DNA from: Gymnodinialimonas sp. 202GB13-11
GTDB lineage: Bacteria; Pseudomonadota; Alphaproteobacteria; Rhodobacterales; Rhodobacteraceae
NCBI RefSeq assembly: GCF_040932485.1
Contig: NZ_JBFRBH010000001.1
Span: 3,026,212 to 3,090,211, forward strand
Direction of reading: 5' to 3'
Length of the DNA stretch: 64,000 nt
Position numbers and translations under genes: made by a program
In this document: positions 31,896 to 41,910 of the stretch, in pieces
How the letters are laid out: each line of letters begins with the position of its first letter
How positions within the stretch are numbered: position 1 is the stretch's first letter
Notes under the pieces: generated by a model
Told to the model about the DNA's origin: nothing
Seen by the model: the letters and a program-made list of their open reading frames with translations, nothing else
The model's database searches: none

Positions 31896-34448
31896 ATGAC
31901 CGAGCGCGACCCAAAGACCTCCGCTTTTCAGCGCCTGATCTGGCCCCTGCGCCTGACCCGTTTGGGGATGGTTTCAGAGCGTTTGGTCCGGTCCTTCTGG
32001 CCAGTCTGGACCCTGCTTTTCGTGGTATTGGCCGCCGCCGCCTTTGGTGCGGGCAGCTTGTTGCCCCCGAGCTGGGGCTGGCCCGCCTTGGGCGTTATCG
32101 CATTGGTGTTGCTAGGCTTTCTGGCACTTGGTGTCCGGCGCTACAGCCACCCGACCCGTGACGAAGCCTTGGTACGCCTCGACAGCACGATGCCCGGTCG
32201 CCCGATCACGACCCTGATGGACACACCCGCCGTCGGCGGTGATGATCCGGCCAGCCGCTCCGTCTGGGCCGCCCATGTGCGCCGCATGGCAGACCGCGCC
32301 GCATCTGCCCGCGCGCCGGAGCCTGATTTGCGCCTGTCGCAACGCGACCCGTACGCGCTGCGCTACATTGGTGCGACCGCTCTTGCGATGGCGCTGATGT
32401 TCGGCGCGTTCAGCCGCGTGGGTGAGGTGGGCGAAGTTCCGCTGGGGGCTGGCCCCGCCACGGCCTCCTCCGGCCCAAGCTGGGAAGGCTGGGTGGAACC
32501 GCCGCTCTACACCGGGCTGCCCTCCCTCTATCTCAATGAAATCACAGCGGATTCCTTTGAAGCTCCGCTCGGTTCAGAGATCACCTTGCGCGCCTACGGG
32601 GTCCCCGGCGAAATCACCTTGCGGACAGACATCGGCGAACTGCCCGAACTGGACCCCGATGCCTATGCGCAAACAGTCGTTATGGAGCAGGGCGGGACGC
32701 TTGCAGTCGATGGCCCCGGTGGCCGCGAATGGCGCGTCATCGTTCGGCCCGACCAACCGCCAACTGTTGCTTTGGAAGGTGAAGTCGAAGGCGAGCCGCC
32801 CGGCGCGATGGAGTTCAGTTTCACGGCCAGCGACGACTACGGGGTCCGCTCTGGCACCGCGACCATCCGGTTGAATCTCGATGCCGTCGACCGCCGTTAT
32901 GGCCTGGCGCTTGACCCAGAACCGCGCGAGCCCGTCGTTCTGGACCTGCCGATGCCGTTCCGTGGTAACCGCGATGAATTCACAGAGGTGGTGCTCGAAG
33001 ACCTAAGCCAGCACCCCTTCGCCAACTTGCCCATCACGCTGACACTGACGGTCAACGACGATGCCGGTCAGATTGCCACCGTCAGCTATGATGTGGACCG
33101 TCTTCCGGGCCAGCGCTTCTTTGACCCGATGGCGAACGCCTTGATCGAGTTGCGCCGCGACATCCTTTGGAATCGGGACAATGCCGGCCGCTCCGCCCGG
33201 TTGCTGCGCGCGATGACCCACCTGCCCGAGCCCGGGATGCCCGAGCCGGTCTACCTTTCCTTGCGCTCTGCTATCCAGCGGCTGGAAAGCGCCATCGACC
33301 TCGTATCGCTCGAAGTGCAGGAAGATGTGGCCGAAATCCTTTGGGAAGCCGCGCTTGAGCTGGAATTTGGGGAGCTTGCCACCGCACTTGAACGCCTGCG
33401 TCGCGCCCAAGAACGCCTCGAAGAAGCCATGCGGCAAGGCGCCAGCGAAGAGGAAATCGCCGAGCTGATGCAGGAAATGCGCGAGGCGATGGACGATTAC
33501 ATGCAGGAATTGGCCGACAATACCGAGTTCGTCGATGGCACCGATCAGCCGGATCAGGATGATGGCGAGCGCATGGAAATGTCGTCTGCCGATCTCGACG
33601 CAATGTTGGAGCGTATTCAGGAACTGATGGAAGAAGGCCGCATGGCCGAGGCGATGGAGCTGTTGCAGCAGCTGCAGGAGCTTCTGGAGAACATGGAAAT
33701 CACGCAGGGCGAAGGTGGCGGCGATGGCCCGCAGACGCCCGGCCAGCAGGCGATGGAAGGCTTGCAGGACACGCTCCGCGGCCAGCAGGGCCTAAGCGAT
33801 GACAGCTTCCAAGAGCTTCAGGACCAGTTCAATCCCAACCGCCCCGGCCAGCAGAGCGAGCAACAGGGCCAAGCCCCGCAAGGCAATCAGCCCGGACAGG
33901 ACGGCCAGAACCCCGGCCAAGGTCAAGGTGGTGACAACGAGCAAGGCGGCGGCTCACTTGCCGAGCGTCAGGAAGAACTGCGCCGCCAGCTTGAGGAACA
34001 GGCGCGTCGCCTGCCCGGCACCGGAACCGAGGCGGGCGATGAAGCCTTGGATCAGCTGGAAGGCGCGGGCCGCGCAATGGAAGAGGCCGCCGAAGCCTTG
34101 GAACGGGGCGACATTGCCGAAGCTTTGGACCTGCAATCCGAGGCGATGGAAGCGATCCGCGAAGGCATGACCCAGTTGGGCGAAGCATTGGCGCAGGAAC
34201 AGGGGGCCGAGCCGGGCCAAGGTCAGGCCGAGGGCAATATGGCCGAAAGCCGCCCGCTACAGGACCCGCTGGGACGTCAGGCCGGCAATAACGGGGCATT
34301 CGGCTCGGACGAGGAAGGCAGCCTTGGCGGCGAGGAAGCCCGCCGCAGGGCACGCGAATTGCTTGACCTGCTGCGGGACCGCGCAGCGGAACAGGGCCGC
34401 CCTGAGATTGAGTTGAATTACCTGCGCCGCCTGCTAGACCAGTTCTGA
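31896..34448 (+). CDS. DUF4175 / TIGR02302 family protein
   Basis: An 850-residue protein. Two N-terminal transmembrane helices (about residues 35-57 and 62-85) and a third (about 152-168) are followed by a periplasmic beta-rich region and a long helical, Glu/Gln/Met-rich coiled-coil (about 500-620). A Gly/Gln/Pro/Asn-rich disordered stretch (about 640-690) and more Glu-rich helices complete it. This matches the TIGR02302/DUF4175 family, whose function is not known. It is consistently adjacent to lysA in Rhodobacterales as far as I recall. Confidence 0.85.
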   Translation: MTERDPKTSAFQRLIWPLRLTRLGMVSERLVRSFWPVWTLLFVVLAAAAFGAGSLLPPSWGWPALGVIALVLLGFLALGVRRYSHPTRDEALVRLDSTMPGRPITTLMDTPAVGGDDPASRSVWAAHVRRMADRAASARAPEPDLRLSQRDPYALRYIGATALAMALMFGAFSRVGEVGEVPLGAGPATASSGPSWEGWVEPPLYTGLPSLYLNEITADSFEAPLGSEITLRAYGVPGEITLRTDIGELPELDPDAYAQTVVMEQGGTLAVDGPGGREWRVIVRPDQPPTVALEGEVEGEPPGAMEFSFTASDDYGVRSGTATIRLNLDAVDRRYGLALDPEPREPVVLDLPMPFRGNRDEFTEVVLEDLSQHPFANLPITLTLTVNDDAGQIATVSYDVDRLPGQRFFDPMANALIELRRDILWNRDNAGRSARLLRAMTHLPEPGMPEPVYLSLRSAIQRLESAIDLVSLEVQEDVAEILWEAALELEFGELATALERLRRAQERLEEAMRQGASEEEIAELMQEMREAMDDYMQELADNTEFVDGTDQPDQDDGERMEMSSADLDAMLERIQELMEEGRMAEAMELLQQLQELLENMEITQGEGGGDGPQTPGQQAMEGLQDTLRGQQGLSDDSFQELQDQFNPNRPGQQSEQQGQAPQGNQPGQDGQNPGQGQGGDNEQGGGSLAERQEELRRQLEEQARRLPGTGTEAGDEALDQLEGAGRAMEEAAEALERGDIAEALDLQSEAMEAIREGMTQLGEALAQEQGAEPGQGQAEGNMAESRPLQDPLGRQAGNNGAFGSDEEGSLGGEEARRRARELLDLLRDRAAEQGRPEIELNYLRRLLDQF

Positions 34449-34455
34449 AGCGGTA

Positions 34456-35301
34456 TTACTCACCTGAACCCGTGGCCCCACCCGCAATCGACCGCGCCAT
34501 GTCATCCAGCCAGAAGCGCGCGGAATTCACGGCATTCACGTAGCTTTCCAGCGCAGACTCCAATTGCGGAACGGCTGCTGCGATTTCATCGGCATAGACA
34601 TACACCGCCACGCCGATCGCGGCGAGGAGGAGGATCAGGAAAAAGCCGCGCCGTACCTGCCCCCGGCGCTTCACGCTTTCGACAATTGTGTCGACGTCGC
34701 TGGCATCATCTTCGGCTTCGCTCCGGTCGCCAGTGGCGCGCAGGGTCGAGTTGATTTCTTCGATATCGGGCAGAAGTTCGCTTCGTGACGCCGCTGCCGC
34801 GACGACGCCTGAGACGGCCAGATCTTCGGCTTCAAACGCATCCTCAGCCTCTTCCAGGTCCGCCAAACGACGGGACCGCGCACTATCTTCCTCGCTCTGA
34901 AGCGGCATCTCGGATTGCGTTTCGACCGGATCCGGCTCCGCATCGCCACGACGCAGGCGCGCTTCGCGCTCGGCCTCTTCGCGGAGAATGTCTGCAACGC
35001 CTGCATCAATCTGGCGGCGAGCGGGGCGTTCGGGTGTGTCTTCGCCCGGCTCCTCTCCCGGTGCGCCGCTTGGCCCATCCACTGCAATCTCTTCAAGCTG
35101 CGGCTCGGGCTCGGGCGCGGGGGGGTCAGGCGCGGGAGGCGGTGCCTGGACCTCTGGCTCAGGCTCCGGGGCCGCCACACGAGGACCGGGCTGGAACCAG
35201 GTCGACGAACAGTTGGAACATTGCACATCCCGCCCACCGGCCGGGATCATGCTTTCATCAACTTCGTATCGGGCGCTGCAATTCGGGCACGTCAGCCGCA
35301 T
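34456..35301 (-). CDS. Zinc-ribbon protein with C-terminal membrane anchor
   Basis: A 281-residue protein opening with an MJ0042-type zinc ribbon (LTCPNCSARYEVDESMIPA, then VQCSNCSSTWFQ; two CxxC pairs). A Pro/Glu/Ala-rich disordered region follows (about 45-215), with a single helix near residues 220-240 (GFFLILLLAAIGVAVYVYA) and a short extracytoplasmic tail. Proteins of this layout recur beside ftsE in Rhodobacterales, so a role near the division site is possible but unproven. It converges with DUF4175 across 7 bp and is divergent from ftsE. Confidence 0.8.
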   Translation of the reverse strand: MRLTCPNCSARYEVDESMIPAGGRDVQCSNCSSTWFQPGPRVAAPEPEPEVQAPPPAPDPPAPEPEPQLEEIAVDGPSGAPGEEPGEDTPERPARRQIDAGVADILREEAEREARLRRGDAEPDPVETQSEMPLQSEEDSARSRRLADLEEAEDAFEAEDLAVSGVVAAAASRSELLPDIEEINSTLRATGDRSEAEDDASDVDTIVESVKRRGQVRRGFFLILLLAAIGVAVYVYADEIAAAVPQLESALESYVNAVNSARFWLDDMARSIAGGATGSGE

Positions 35302-35547
35302 TGTTCACTGCTCTCGTGGCTAGGCCAAAAAACCGGCCGCGACGGCTCCGACAACATGGGGCCGACTGCTTGTAGTCGCCAAAGATTAACAATCCCCGTT
35401 GCTGTTTCCAATCCCTGCATAATTCCAACCATTTGGCCGTTGCATCTGCGTGTCAGATCGGGGGCAAGCGCCAGGGGTGCGATTGCAAGTATGTGCCCAA
35501 GAGTGCAAGACAGGGGCAACAAGAATGGCGCGGGGGCGCGAGGCCAG

Positions 35548-36225
35548 ATGATCGAGATGCAGGACGCAGCCTATGGCTACGGATCGGAGCCGCTGCTTTC
35601 CGATTTGTCGCTGCATCTCGCGCCGGGGTCGTTCCACTTTCTGACGGGTCCCTCGGGTGCGGGAAAAACGACCTTTCTGAAGCTGTGTTATGCAGAGTTG
35701 CTGCCAACCGGCGGGAACATCACGCTGTTTGGCCACACCGCAACGGGCCTCAGCCGCGACGGCATCGCCGACATTCGGCAGAAGATCGGCGTCGTGCATC
35801 AGGATTGCAAATTCCTCGACCATCTGCCCGTTTCTGAGAATATTGCCCTGCCACTTTCCGTGACGGGCAAAGGCGGAATGGCGCAGGATTCCAACTTGAA
35901 TGAATTGGTCAGCTGGGTCGGGCTGACTGCGCGGGCTGAGGCCCTGCCACCAGAACTGTCGGGCGGGGAACGGCAACGCGCCGCACTGGCTCGCGCGATC
36001 ATCATGGACCCGGATTTGATCCTGGCGGATGAACCGACCGGCAATGTCGATTGGGACATGTCGCTTCGGTTGCTCAACCTTCTGATCGAGTTAAACAAGC
36101 TTGGGAAAACGGTCGTTATCGCGACCCACGACCTTGCCCTGATCCGCGCCGCAAAACAGCGCGTCCAGGCCCGCGTATTGCGAATCCAAGGTGGGCAGAT
36201 CACAGCGGCGGGGGCGGACCTATGA
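35548..36225 (+). CDS. ftsE: Cell division ATP-binding protein FtsE
   Basis: ATPase of the FtsEX complex, which activates septal peptidoglycan hydrolases. The 225-residue ABC protein has Walker A TGPSGAGKTT (34-42), the ABC signature LSGGERQRAALARA, Walker B LILADEPTGNVD and the switch His in VIATHDLAL. The start MIEMQDAAYGYG gives the normal FtsE N-terminus; no good start precedes it. ftsX overlaps by ATGA. Confidence 0.94.
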   Translation: MIEMQDAAYGYGSEPLLSDLSLHLAPGSFHFLTGPSGAGKTTFLKLCYAELLPTGGNITLFGHTATGLSRDGIADIRQKIGVVHQDCKFLDHLPVSENIALPLSVTGKGGMAQDSNLNELVSWVGLTARAEALPPELSGGERQRAALARAIIMDPDLILADEPTGNVDWDMSLRLLNLLIELNKLGKTVVIATHDLALIRAAKQRVQARVLRIQGGQITAAGADL

Positions 36226-37124
36226 GCCTTCGCAGTGACCTTATGGCCCTTGTGCGCGGCGATCGCGGAGCCGACCGGGTTGTGCCGCGCAGCGGGCAAT
36301 CCGCACGCCTGACTTTTGCGACGTCGGCGGCCATGGCCTTTCTCGCCGTCTTCGCGATGGCCCTGGCGATGGCATCGGGCCGCTTGGCAGATCGCTGGTC
36401 GGATGCCTTGGCGCAATCATCGACCATCCGCATCTCGGCCCCGCCGGCTGAGATGGAGGCGCAGACGTGGGCTGTGCTGACCGTGCTTGAGCAGACGCCG
36501 GGCGTCGAAAGCGCCCGCGCCTTGAGCGATGAAGATCAGCAGGCACTGCTGGCGCCTTGGTTTGGGCCAGACCTCCCGCTCGACGATCTTCCCGTTCCGC
36601 AGTTGATCGAGATCACGGAAACGGCGGATGGTTATGACGCAGACGGATTGCGACAACGTTTGGCCGCCGAAGCCCCCGGCGCCGTGTTGGACGACCACGA
36701 CCGGTGGCGCCGCCCGCTAGCGGAGGCGGCAGGGCGGCTTCGGGTGCTTGGTTGGCTGGCGCTTGTCCTGATCCTTGGGGCAACCGGCGCAATGGTCACG
36801 CTTGCCGCGCAATCGGCGCTGAGCGCGAATGAGCAAGTGATCCGTGTGCTGCGCCTTGTCGGCTCGCGCGACAGCTACATCGCCCGCGCCTTCGTGCGGC
36901 GCTTCACAATCCGCGCGTTTACTGGCGCTGCCCTAGGGGTGTTGATCGGTTTGTTGGCGGTGGCGATCCTTCCCTCAGCCCGCGACACGGCGGCTATCCT
37001 GACGGGTCTGAGCTTCTCTGGTGCCGGGTGGCTGTGGCCGCTGATCATTCCACCTTTGGCCGGGGCAACAGCTTTCGCCGCAACTCGTATCGCAGCCTTC
37101 CGCACGTTGAGGGGCCTGCAATGA
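36222..37124 (+). CDS. ftsX: Cell division permease-like protein FtsX
   Basis: Membrane partner of FtsE. The 300-residue protein has helix 1 at about residues 33-55, a periplasmic domain (about 60-160) and three C-terminal helices (about 173-195, 223-245 and 258-280), the FtsX plan. The conserved cytoplasmic region VIRVLRLVGSRDSYIARAFV contacts FtsE. It overlaps ftsE and plsC by 4 bp each (ATGA both times), so the three are cotranslated. Confidence 0.9.
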   Translation: MSLRSDLMALVRGDRGADRVVPRSGQSARLTFATSAAMAFLAVFAMALAMASGRLADRWSDALAQSSTIRISAPPAEMEAQTWAVLTVLEQTPGVESARALSDEDQQALLAPWFGPDLPLDDLPVPQLIEITETADGYDADGLRQRLAAEAPGAVLDDHDRWRRPLAEAAGRLRVLGWLALVLILGATGAMVTLAAQSALSANEQVIRVLRLVGSRDSYIARAFVRRFTIRAFTGAALGVLIGLLAVAILPSARDTAAILTGLSFSGAGWLWPLIIPPLAGATAFAATRIAAFRTLRGLQ

Positions 37125-37846
37125 TCCAGTGGCTGCGTTCCTTCCTGCACATCGTCCAGATGTACATCGCCATGTTGGTTCTATCGATTGCGTTCTTTCC
37201 CTATGCGCTGCTGAGCGCGTCGGGCGCCCATGCGGCATGCCACACCTTCTGCCGCTGGGTGTTTTGGACCCTTGGCTGGATGGTTGGCCTGAAGACCGAA
37301 GTGCGCGGCACGCCGCCCGAAGACGAGGTAATGATCGCTGCGAAACATCAAAGCTTTCTGGACATCATGATGATCTACAACGCCGTGCCACGCGGCAAAT
37401 TCATCATGAAAAAGCAGCTGATGTTCTCACCCCTTCTGGGGCAATACGCGCTGCGCATCGGGTGCGTTCCTGTGAACCGGGGCAAGCGCGGGGCCGCTAT
37501 CAAGAAGATGCTGCATGACGTGAAATCCGGCAAGCAGCAGGGCGGGCAGTTGATCATCTATCCGCAGGGCACACGTGTGGCCCCCGGAGTTTCCGTGCCT
37601 TACAAGGTCGGCACCGCCGCATTGTACGAACAGCTTGGCCAGCCTTGCGTTCCAGTGGCTGCAAATGTTGGCGTGTTCTGGCCGCGCCACGGGATCATGC
37701 GCAAGCAAGGCGTCGCGGTGGTCGAGTTCTTGCCAAGGATCGAACCAGGCCTGGACACAGCCGCGTTCATGGAGCGGTTGGAGTCAGATATTGAGACCGC
37801 TAGCGACCTGTTACTAGACGAAGCCGGCTTTAAACGGAGCACCTGA
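37121..37846 (+). CDS. plsC: 1-acyl-sn-glycerol-3-phosphate acyltransferase (lysophospholipid acyltransferase)
   Basis: A 241-residue membrane acyltransferase of phospholipid synthesis. The catalytic H-x4-D is AAKHQSFLDIM, and the phosphate-binding EGTR-like motif appears as YPQGTRVAPG with Q in place of E. One hydrophobic helix precedes (about 12-32). Coupling to ftsEX suggests coordinated supply of membrane at division in this operon. Overlaps ftsX and the next gene. Confidence 0.88.
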   Translation: MIQWLRSFLHIVQMYIAMLVLSIAFFPYALLSASGAHAACHTFCRWVFWTLGWMVGLKTEVRGTPPEDEVMIAAKHQSFLDIMMIYNAVPRGKFIMKKQLMFSPLLGQYALRIGCVPVNRGKRGAAIKKMLHDVKSGKQQGGQLIIYPQGTRVAPGVSVPYKVGTAALYEQLGQPCVPVAANVGVFWPRHGIMRKQGVAVVEFLPRIEPGLDTAAFMERLESDIETASDLLLDEAGFKRST

Positions 37847-38445
37847 TGCGGAAAATCACGGATCTGGAAGACCTCAGCCAGCTCTACGGTACGCCCGTCC
37901 CCGCATCTCTGACCAAGGTGATGAACGGTCTCACCCCGCTGTATCGTCGCTGGATTGATGCATCGCGCTTTGTCGTTCTGTCGACAGTCGGCCCCGAAGG
38001 CACAGATGCCAGCCCGCGCGGAGATGACGGCCCCGTTGTCAAGCTGGTGGATGATCGGACGATCTGGTTGCCCGATTGGCGCGGCAATAACCGCATCGAC
38101 AATCTGCGCAATATCGTGCGCGATCCGCGAGTGTCGCTGATGTTCATGGTCCCCGGCTGCAACAATGTGGTGCGCGTAAACGGCTCTGCGTTCCTGACCG
38201 ACGATCCGGAGGCGACAGGTGCGTTTGAACAACGAGGCCGGCACCCAAAGACGGTCATCGTGATCGAGACGGAAGAGATCTACTTCCAATGCGCCAAGGC
38301 CCTGATGCGCTCTGGCCTCTGGTCGCGCGACGATTCCGAAGGGCTGCCCACGCCGGGCGATTTCGTGAAGGCCGTCGATGCAGATTTCGACGGTGCCGCC
38401 TATGACAGCGGCTATGTAGAATATGCCAAGGACCGCATGTGGTGA
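37846..38445 (+). CDS. FMN-binding PPOX-type (pyridoxamine 5'-phosphate oxidase-like) protein
   Basis: A 199-residue split-barrel flavoprotein. The pattern RFVVLSTVGPEGTDASPRGD, followed by LPDWRGNNRIDNLRNIVRDP and VSLMFMVPGCNNVVRVNGSA, is characteristic of the MSMEG_1061-like PPOX family that binds FMN. The biological substrate is unknown. It begins on the last base of the plsC stop (TGATG) and is part of the ftsEX-plsC run. Confidence 0.82.
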   Translation: MRKITDLEDLSQLYGTPVPASLTKVMNGLTPLYRRWIDASRFVVLSTVGPEGTDASPRGDDGPVVKLVDDRTIWLPDWRGNNRIDNLRNIVRDPRVSLMFMVPGCNNVVRVNGSAFLTDDPEATGAFEQRGRHPKTVIVIETEEIYFQCAKALMRSGLWSRDDSEGLPTPGDFVKAVDADFDGAAYDSGYVEYAKDRMW

Positions 38446-38657
38446 GGGCGCTTGGCTACCTTCTATTCACCTTGGCCGTGATCATGGCGACCGTGGCTGG
38501 GTTTGTGTTCTTTGCCGCGATCTCGGATTGGCGTAATCGGGGCTGCCCCGGGGCTGAGCAATGCTCGGACGCTGTCAGCGTGATGGTCCTGACGGGCTGC
38601 GCACTGGTTGCGGCAGCCGTCATGGCATTTGCAGGGATGGTGTTCGTGCGCCGCTAG
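38439..38657 (+). CDS. Small membrane protein of unknown function
   Basis: A 72-residue protein with two transmembrane helices (about residues 5-26 and 47-67) separated by a loop with two cysteines ([11 protein letters not shown]), which may form a disulfide on the periplasmic side. The GTG start overlaps the PPOX gene stop. It converges with accA, overlapping its end by 4 bp. No family recognised. Confidence 0.6.
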   Translation: MVRALGYLLFTLAVIMATVAGFVFFAAISDWRNRGCPGAEQCSDAVSVMVLTGCALVAAAVMAFAGMVFVRR

Positions 38658-39613
38658 GCGGCCAAGCCCTTCGAGCCGAGATCAAGGAACTTGCGGCGGC
38701 GGTTGGCAATGACCTCCTCCCGCGCGGGCGATCCAATGTCCGCCAACAAAGCAGAAATGGCCTTTCCGACCGCCTCAATCGTCGCCGGTTTGTCGCGCTG
38801 TGCGCCGCCCAAAGGCTCACCAATAATGTGGTCGCAGACGCCTAGGGAATTCAGATCCTGAGCCGTCAGACGCAGGGCTTCTGCCGCTTCGCGCATTTTC
38901 TCAGCATCTTTCCAAAGGATCGACGCGCAGCCTTCCGGGCTAATGACCGAGTAGATGGAATGTTCCAGCATGGCCAGCTTGTCGGCTGTCGCAAAAGCGA
39001 CTGCACCGCCCGATCCACCTTCGCCGATGATGATCGAGATCAGTGGAACACCGATCTGCAGGCATTTCTCGGTTGAGCGTGCGATGGCCTCCGATTGACC
39101 CCGCTCTTCCGCACCTTTGCCGGGATAGGCACCGGGCGTGTCGACAAGGCTGATCACGGGCAGGTTGAAACGGTCCGCAAGATCCATAAGCCGAACGGCT
39201 TTGCGATAGCCTTCGGGACGGGCCATGCCAAAATTGCGCTCGATCCGGGTCTTGGTGTCATGGCCCTTTTCGTGACCAATTACCACGACGGGCTTGTCGT
39301 CGAACCGGGCGAGCCCGCCCATGACGGCGTGGTCGTCAGCGAAGTTTCTATCGCCAGCCAGCGGCGTGTATTCAGTGAACAGGGCCTCGATATAGTCGCG
39401 GCAATGGGGCCGGTCGGGGTGGCGCGCGATCTGGCATTTCCGCCACGGTGTCAGATCCTTGTAAAGGTCGCGCAACATGTCGGCGGCCTTCTTGTCGAGC
39501 GCGGCTGCCTGATCCTCAACATCCATACCTTCTTCGCGTCGTGCCATGGCGCGCAGCTCTTCCGCCTTGCCCTCGATCTCGGCCAGCGGCTTTTCGAAGT
39601 CCAGATAGTTCAT
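38654..39613 (-). CDS. accA: Acetyl-CoA carboxylase carboxyltransferase subunit alpha
   Basis: Transfers the carboxyl group from biotin to acetyl-CoA, first step of fatty acid synthesis, together with AccD. The 319-residue protein shows [17 protein letters not shown] at the N-terminus and the CoA-binding [20 protein letters not shown] and [20 protein letters not shown] loops of the crotonase fold. Length is standard. The start at MNYLDF is the family norm. AccD is not in the window. Confidence 0.96.
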   Translation of the reverse strand: MNYLDFEKPLAEIEGKAEELRAMARREEGMDVEDQAAALDKKAADMLRDLYKDLTPWRKCQIARHPDRPHCRDYIEALFTEYTPLAGDRNFADDHAVMGGLARFDDKPVVVIGHEKGHDTKTRIERNFGMARPEGYRKAVRLMDLADRFNLPVISLVDTPGAYPGKGAEERGQSEAIARSTEKCLQIGVPLISIIIGEGGSGGAVAFATADKLAMLEHSIYSVISPEGCASILWKDAEKMREAAEALRLTAQDLNSLGVCDHIIGEPLGGAQRDKPATIEAVGKAISALLADIGSPAREEVIANRRRKFLDLGSKGLAA

Positions 39614-39704
39614 TGCGGCACTCACTGCTCGGTTCTTGACGCAATGTATATGGCTGGGGCGTGGACGGGATGCAACTCGGGCCTTCAGAAAGCGACAACC
39701 GTGA

Positions 39705-40880
39705 TCAACTGCGGCCCCGTTCAATCAGGAAATTCGCTTTTGCGAAAAGGGCCTCATGCTCATCTGGATTGAAGATCTTAGATCGCCGCACACGCGATGC
39801 ACCATTGGGTTTCAAGCTGGAGTAGCGCATCGCTTTAGTGCGACTTATCCAATCCGGGTGGGTCGTCAGCGCTGCGCATTCGACACGTCGCAGGAAGTCA
39901 GCGGGGTCATCGGCCTCAAGCGACGAAACTTCCCAAAACAAAGATGTCTTTCCATCAAGCGCGTGGTCCGACAGCAAATCGCGGATCAAGGGGCGCAAGC
40001 GGTGCACAACCTCGAGCTCTTGCCGTGTGATTGGGACGATAATCCTGCCGTCAGCAGATCGTCCGGCTAGCGACCAATGGGTCAGCGTATCCGAAAAAAT
40101 GCGCGCCTCGACTTCTGGTAATTCGGACTTTTCGCTGCGCGAAAACAAGCTGCGCCAAACAGAACGATCCGGCTCGATCAATAGGATACCTGATAGCGAA
40201 CCCAAAGGATGCGCAGCGAACGCATTGGTAACTTCGCGTACAAGGGAATGCCCGCTCAACAGCCCAGTGTTGGGGTATTTTGACCGCATCGAGGCATGTT
40301 CTTCCTCCGCAAGGATGCGGCGGTTTTCTCGTTCCAGAAGTGCGCCGATCAGGGGAACCGCGATCAGGTTCATTACCAAGATCGGGCCAGCCGCTGATGT
40401 ATAAAACCAAACGGCTAAGTCGCGCGGAAGTGCCACGGCTCCCAGCAAATGCGCCGACATGGCCAGAGCCAGCAATAGGAGCATGCCAAAGTTCCGTTTC
40501 GGAAGGCCCGCAAGTTTCCGGCACCAAATCATGCCTGCAAGGCCGGTGATCACCATCGCCCATAGCCCTGAAACCATACCGACGCCGCCGATCTCGATCC
40601 GAACAGCCATGGTGATCAACAAACACGGAATAAGACCGCGCCAGCCCAGGAAAGCGCCGGCCAGTGCGACGGGGATATTTCTCAGGTCGATGATGAGACC
40701 ATCAAAAGGCTCAATCGGGGTGTGCATTTGTAGTGCTGACATCGCGCCGAACAACACACCCAGAACGATGGGGGCCGTGTAATTGCCGGTAACGCGTCGA
40801 CGAACAGCCCCGTAGCTTTCCGCAATCAACGCGGTGACCGCCAAAGCGGCGGCCATGTCCATCAAGATCGGAAAGTTCAT
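39705..40880 (-). CDS. 5TM receptor (5TMR-LYT) protein with degenerate GGDEF-like C-terminus
   Basis: A 391-residue protein. Residues about 8-190 are hydrophobic and contain [20 protein letters not shown], matching the 5TMR-LYT sensor domain (5TM receptors of the LytS-YhcK type). After a short linker ([12 protein letters not shown]) comes a cytoplasmic part with [18 protein letters not shown] and [14 protein letters not shown] that recalls a diguanylate cyclase, but the GGDEF signature itself is absent. It is therefore probably an inactive, possibly regulatory, relative. AGGGGG lies upstream of the ATG. Confidence 0.7.
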   Translation of the reverse strand: MNFPILMDMAAALAVTALIAESYGAVRRRVTGNYTAPIVLGVLFGAMSALQMHTPIEPFDGLIIDLRNIPVALAGAFLGWRGLIPCLLITMAVRIEIGGVGMVSGLWAMVITGLAGMIWCRKLAGLPKRNFGMLLLLALAMSAHLLGAVALPRDLAVWFYTSAAGPILVMNLIAVPLIGALLERENRRILAEEEHASMRSKYPNTGLLSGHSLVREVTNAFAAHPLGSLSGILLIEPDRSVWRSLFSRSEKSELPEVEARIFSDTLTHWSLAGRSADGRIIVPITRQELEVVHRLRPLIRDLLSDHALDGKTSLFWEVSSLEADDPADFLRRVECAALTTHPDWISRTKAMRYSSLKPNGASRVRRSKIFNPDEHEALFAKANFLIERGRS

Positions 40881-40953
40881 GTGGCCCCCTATGTGCCCAG
40901 AGATTTCGGCGGACACTAGGAGAACTCAGTTTCTGCGGCGTTAATCGCGCAGA

Positions 40954-41910
40954 CTATCCAGCAAGCATTTCAGACTGTTTTACGATAACTTGAGCCTGTT
41001 TTATCGAAGCAATGTCTACGAGCCGACCCTTATAGACGGTCGCACCGGAACCGTCCGCCTTCGCCTGTTCCATGGCGGCAAGGATTTCCCGAGCCTCCGT
41101 GACGGCTTGCTCGGATGGCGTAAACACCTCATTCGCAAGGGCAATTTGCTTGGGGTGGATGGCCCATTTGCCGACCATGCCGAGGGTCGCGGAGCGCTTG
41201 GCCTGAGCGCGATAGCCATCGTCATCGGAGAAGTCGCCGAACGGCCCGTCAACGGGCAAAACGCCATGGGTCCGGCAGGCAGCCACGATCGCGGTTTGCG
41301 CCCAATGCCAGGGATCGGACCAGTGCTTCTGACCCTCGTGGAGCATATAATATGCTTCCTGCGTGCCACCGATGCCGGTGGTCTGCATCCCCATAGACGC
41401 GGCGAAATCAGCGGCGCCAAGGCTCATGGCCTGAAGGCGCGGGGAAGCGGCGGCGATCTGTTCAACATGGGCGATGCCGGCGGCACTTTCGATGATAACC
41501 TCAAACCCGATGGGTTTGCTGCGCCCCTTGGCGGCTTCAATCGCCGTCACTAGCGCATCAACTGCGTAAATGTCTGATGCGCAACCAACTTTCGGGATCA
41601 TGATGATGTCGAGCCGGGAGGTGTCGGCCTCAAGAAGCTCTACCACATCACGGTACCAGTAAGGCGTATCAAGACCGTTGATGCGAACGCTGAGGGTCTT
41701 GTTGCCCCAATCGACACTCTGGATCGCCTCGATGATATTGAGCCGCGCCTGATCCTTGTCGGAGGGTGCGACGCTGTCTTCGAGGTCAAGGTTGATCACG
41801 TCTGCATTGGACGCTGCCATCTTTGCAAATAGCTTGGTGTTCGAGCCCGGGCCAAACAACTGGCAGCGGTTCGGACGGGCGACTGGGGCGGGTTGCAGGC
41901 GGAAGCTCAT
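40954..41910 (-). CDS. mcl1: L-malyl-CoA/beta-methylmalyl-CoA lyase
   Basis: Cleaves malyl-CoA and methylmalyl-CoA to glyoxylate plus acetyl- or propionyl-CoA in the ethylmalonyl-CoA pathway of acetate assimilation. A HpcH/HpaI (CitE-like) aldolase of exactly 318 residues, the length of the Rhodobacter enzyme. Visible elements are INLDLEDSVAPSDKDQAR (metal-binding Glu/Asp), IIESAAGIAHVEQIAAASPR and GKWAIHPKQIALANEVFTPS, all characteristic of this family. Its leader carries several palindromes (see 42057-42075). Confidence 0.93.
   Translation of the reverse strand: MSFRLQPAPVARPNRCQLFGPGSNTKLFAKMAASNADVINLDLEDSVAPSDKDQARLNIIEAIQSVDWGNKTLSVRINGLDTPYWYRDVVELLEADTSRLDIIMIPKVGCASDIYAVDALVTAIEAAKGRSKPIGFEVIIESAAGIAHVEQIAAASPRLQAMSLGAADFAASMGMQTTGIGGTQEAYYMLHEGQKHWSDPWHWAQTAIVAACRTHGVLPVDGPFGDFSDDDGYRAQAKRSATLGMVGKWAIHPKQIALANEVFTPSEQAVTEAREILAAMEQAKADGSGATVYKGRLVDIASIKQAQVIVKQSEMLAG

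Noticed and set aside
38654-39613. accA region as part of a larger fatty-acid cluster
   Set aside because: No accB, accC, accD or fab gene lies nearby; neighbours are unrelated.
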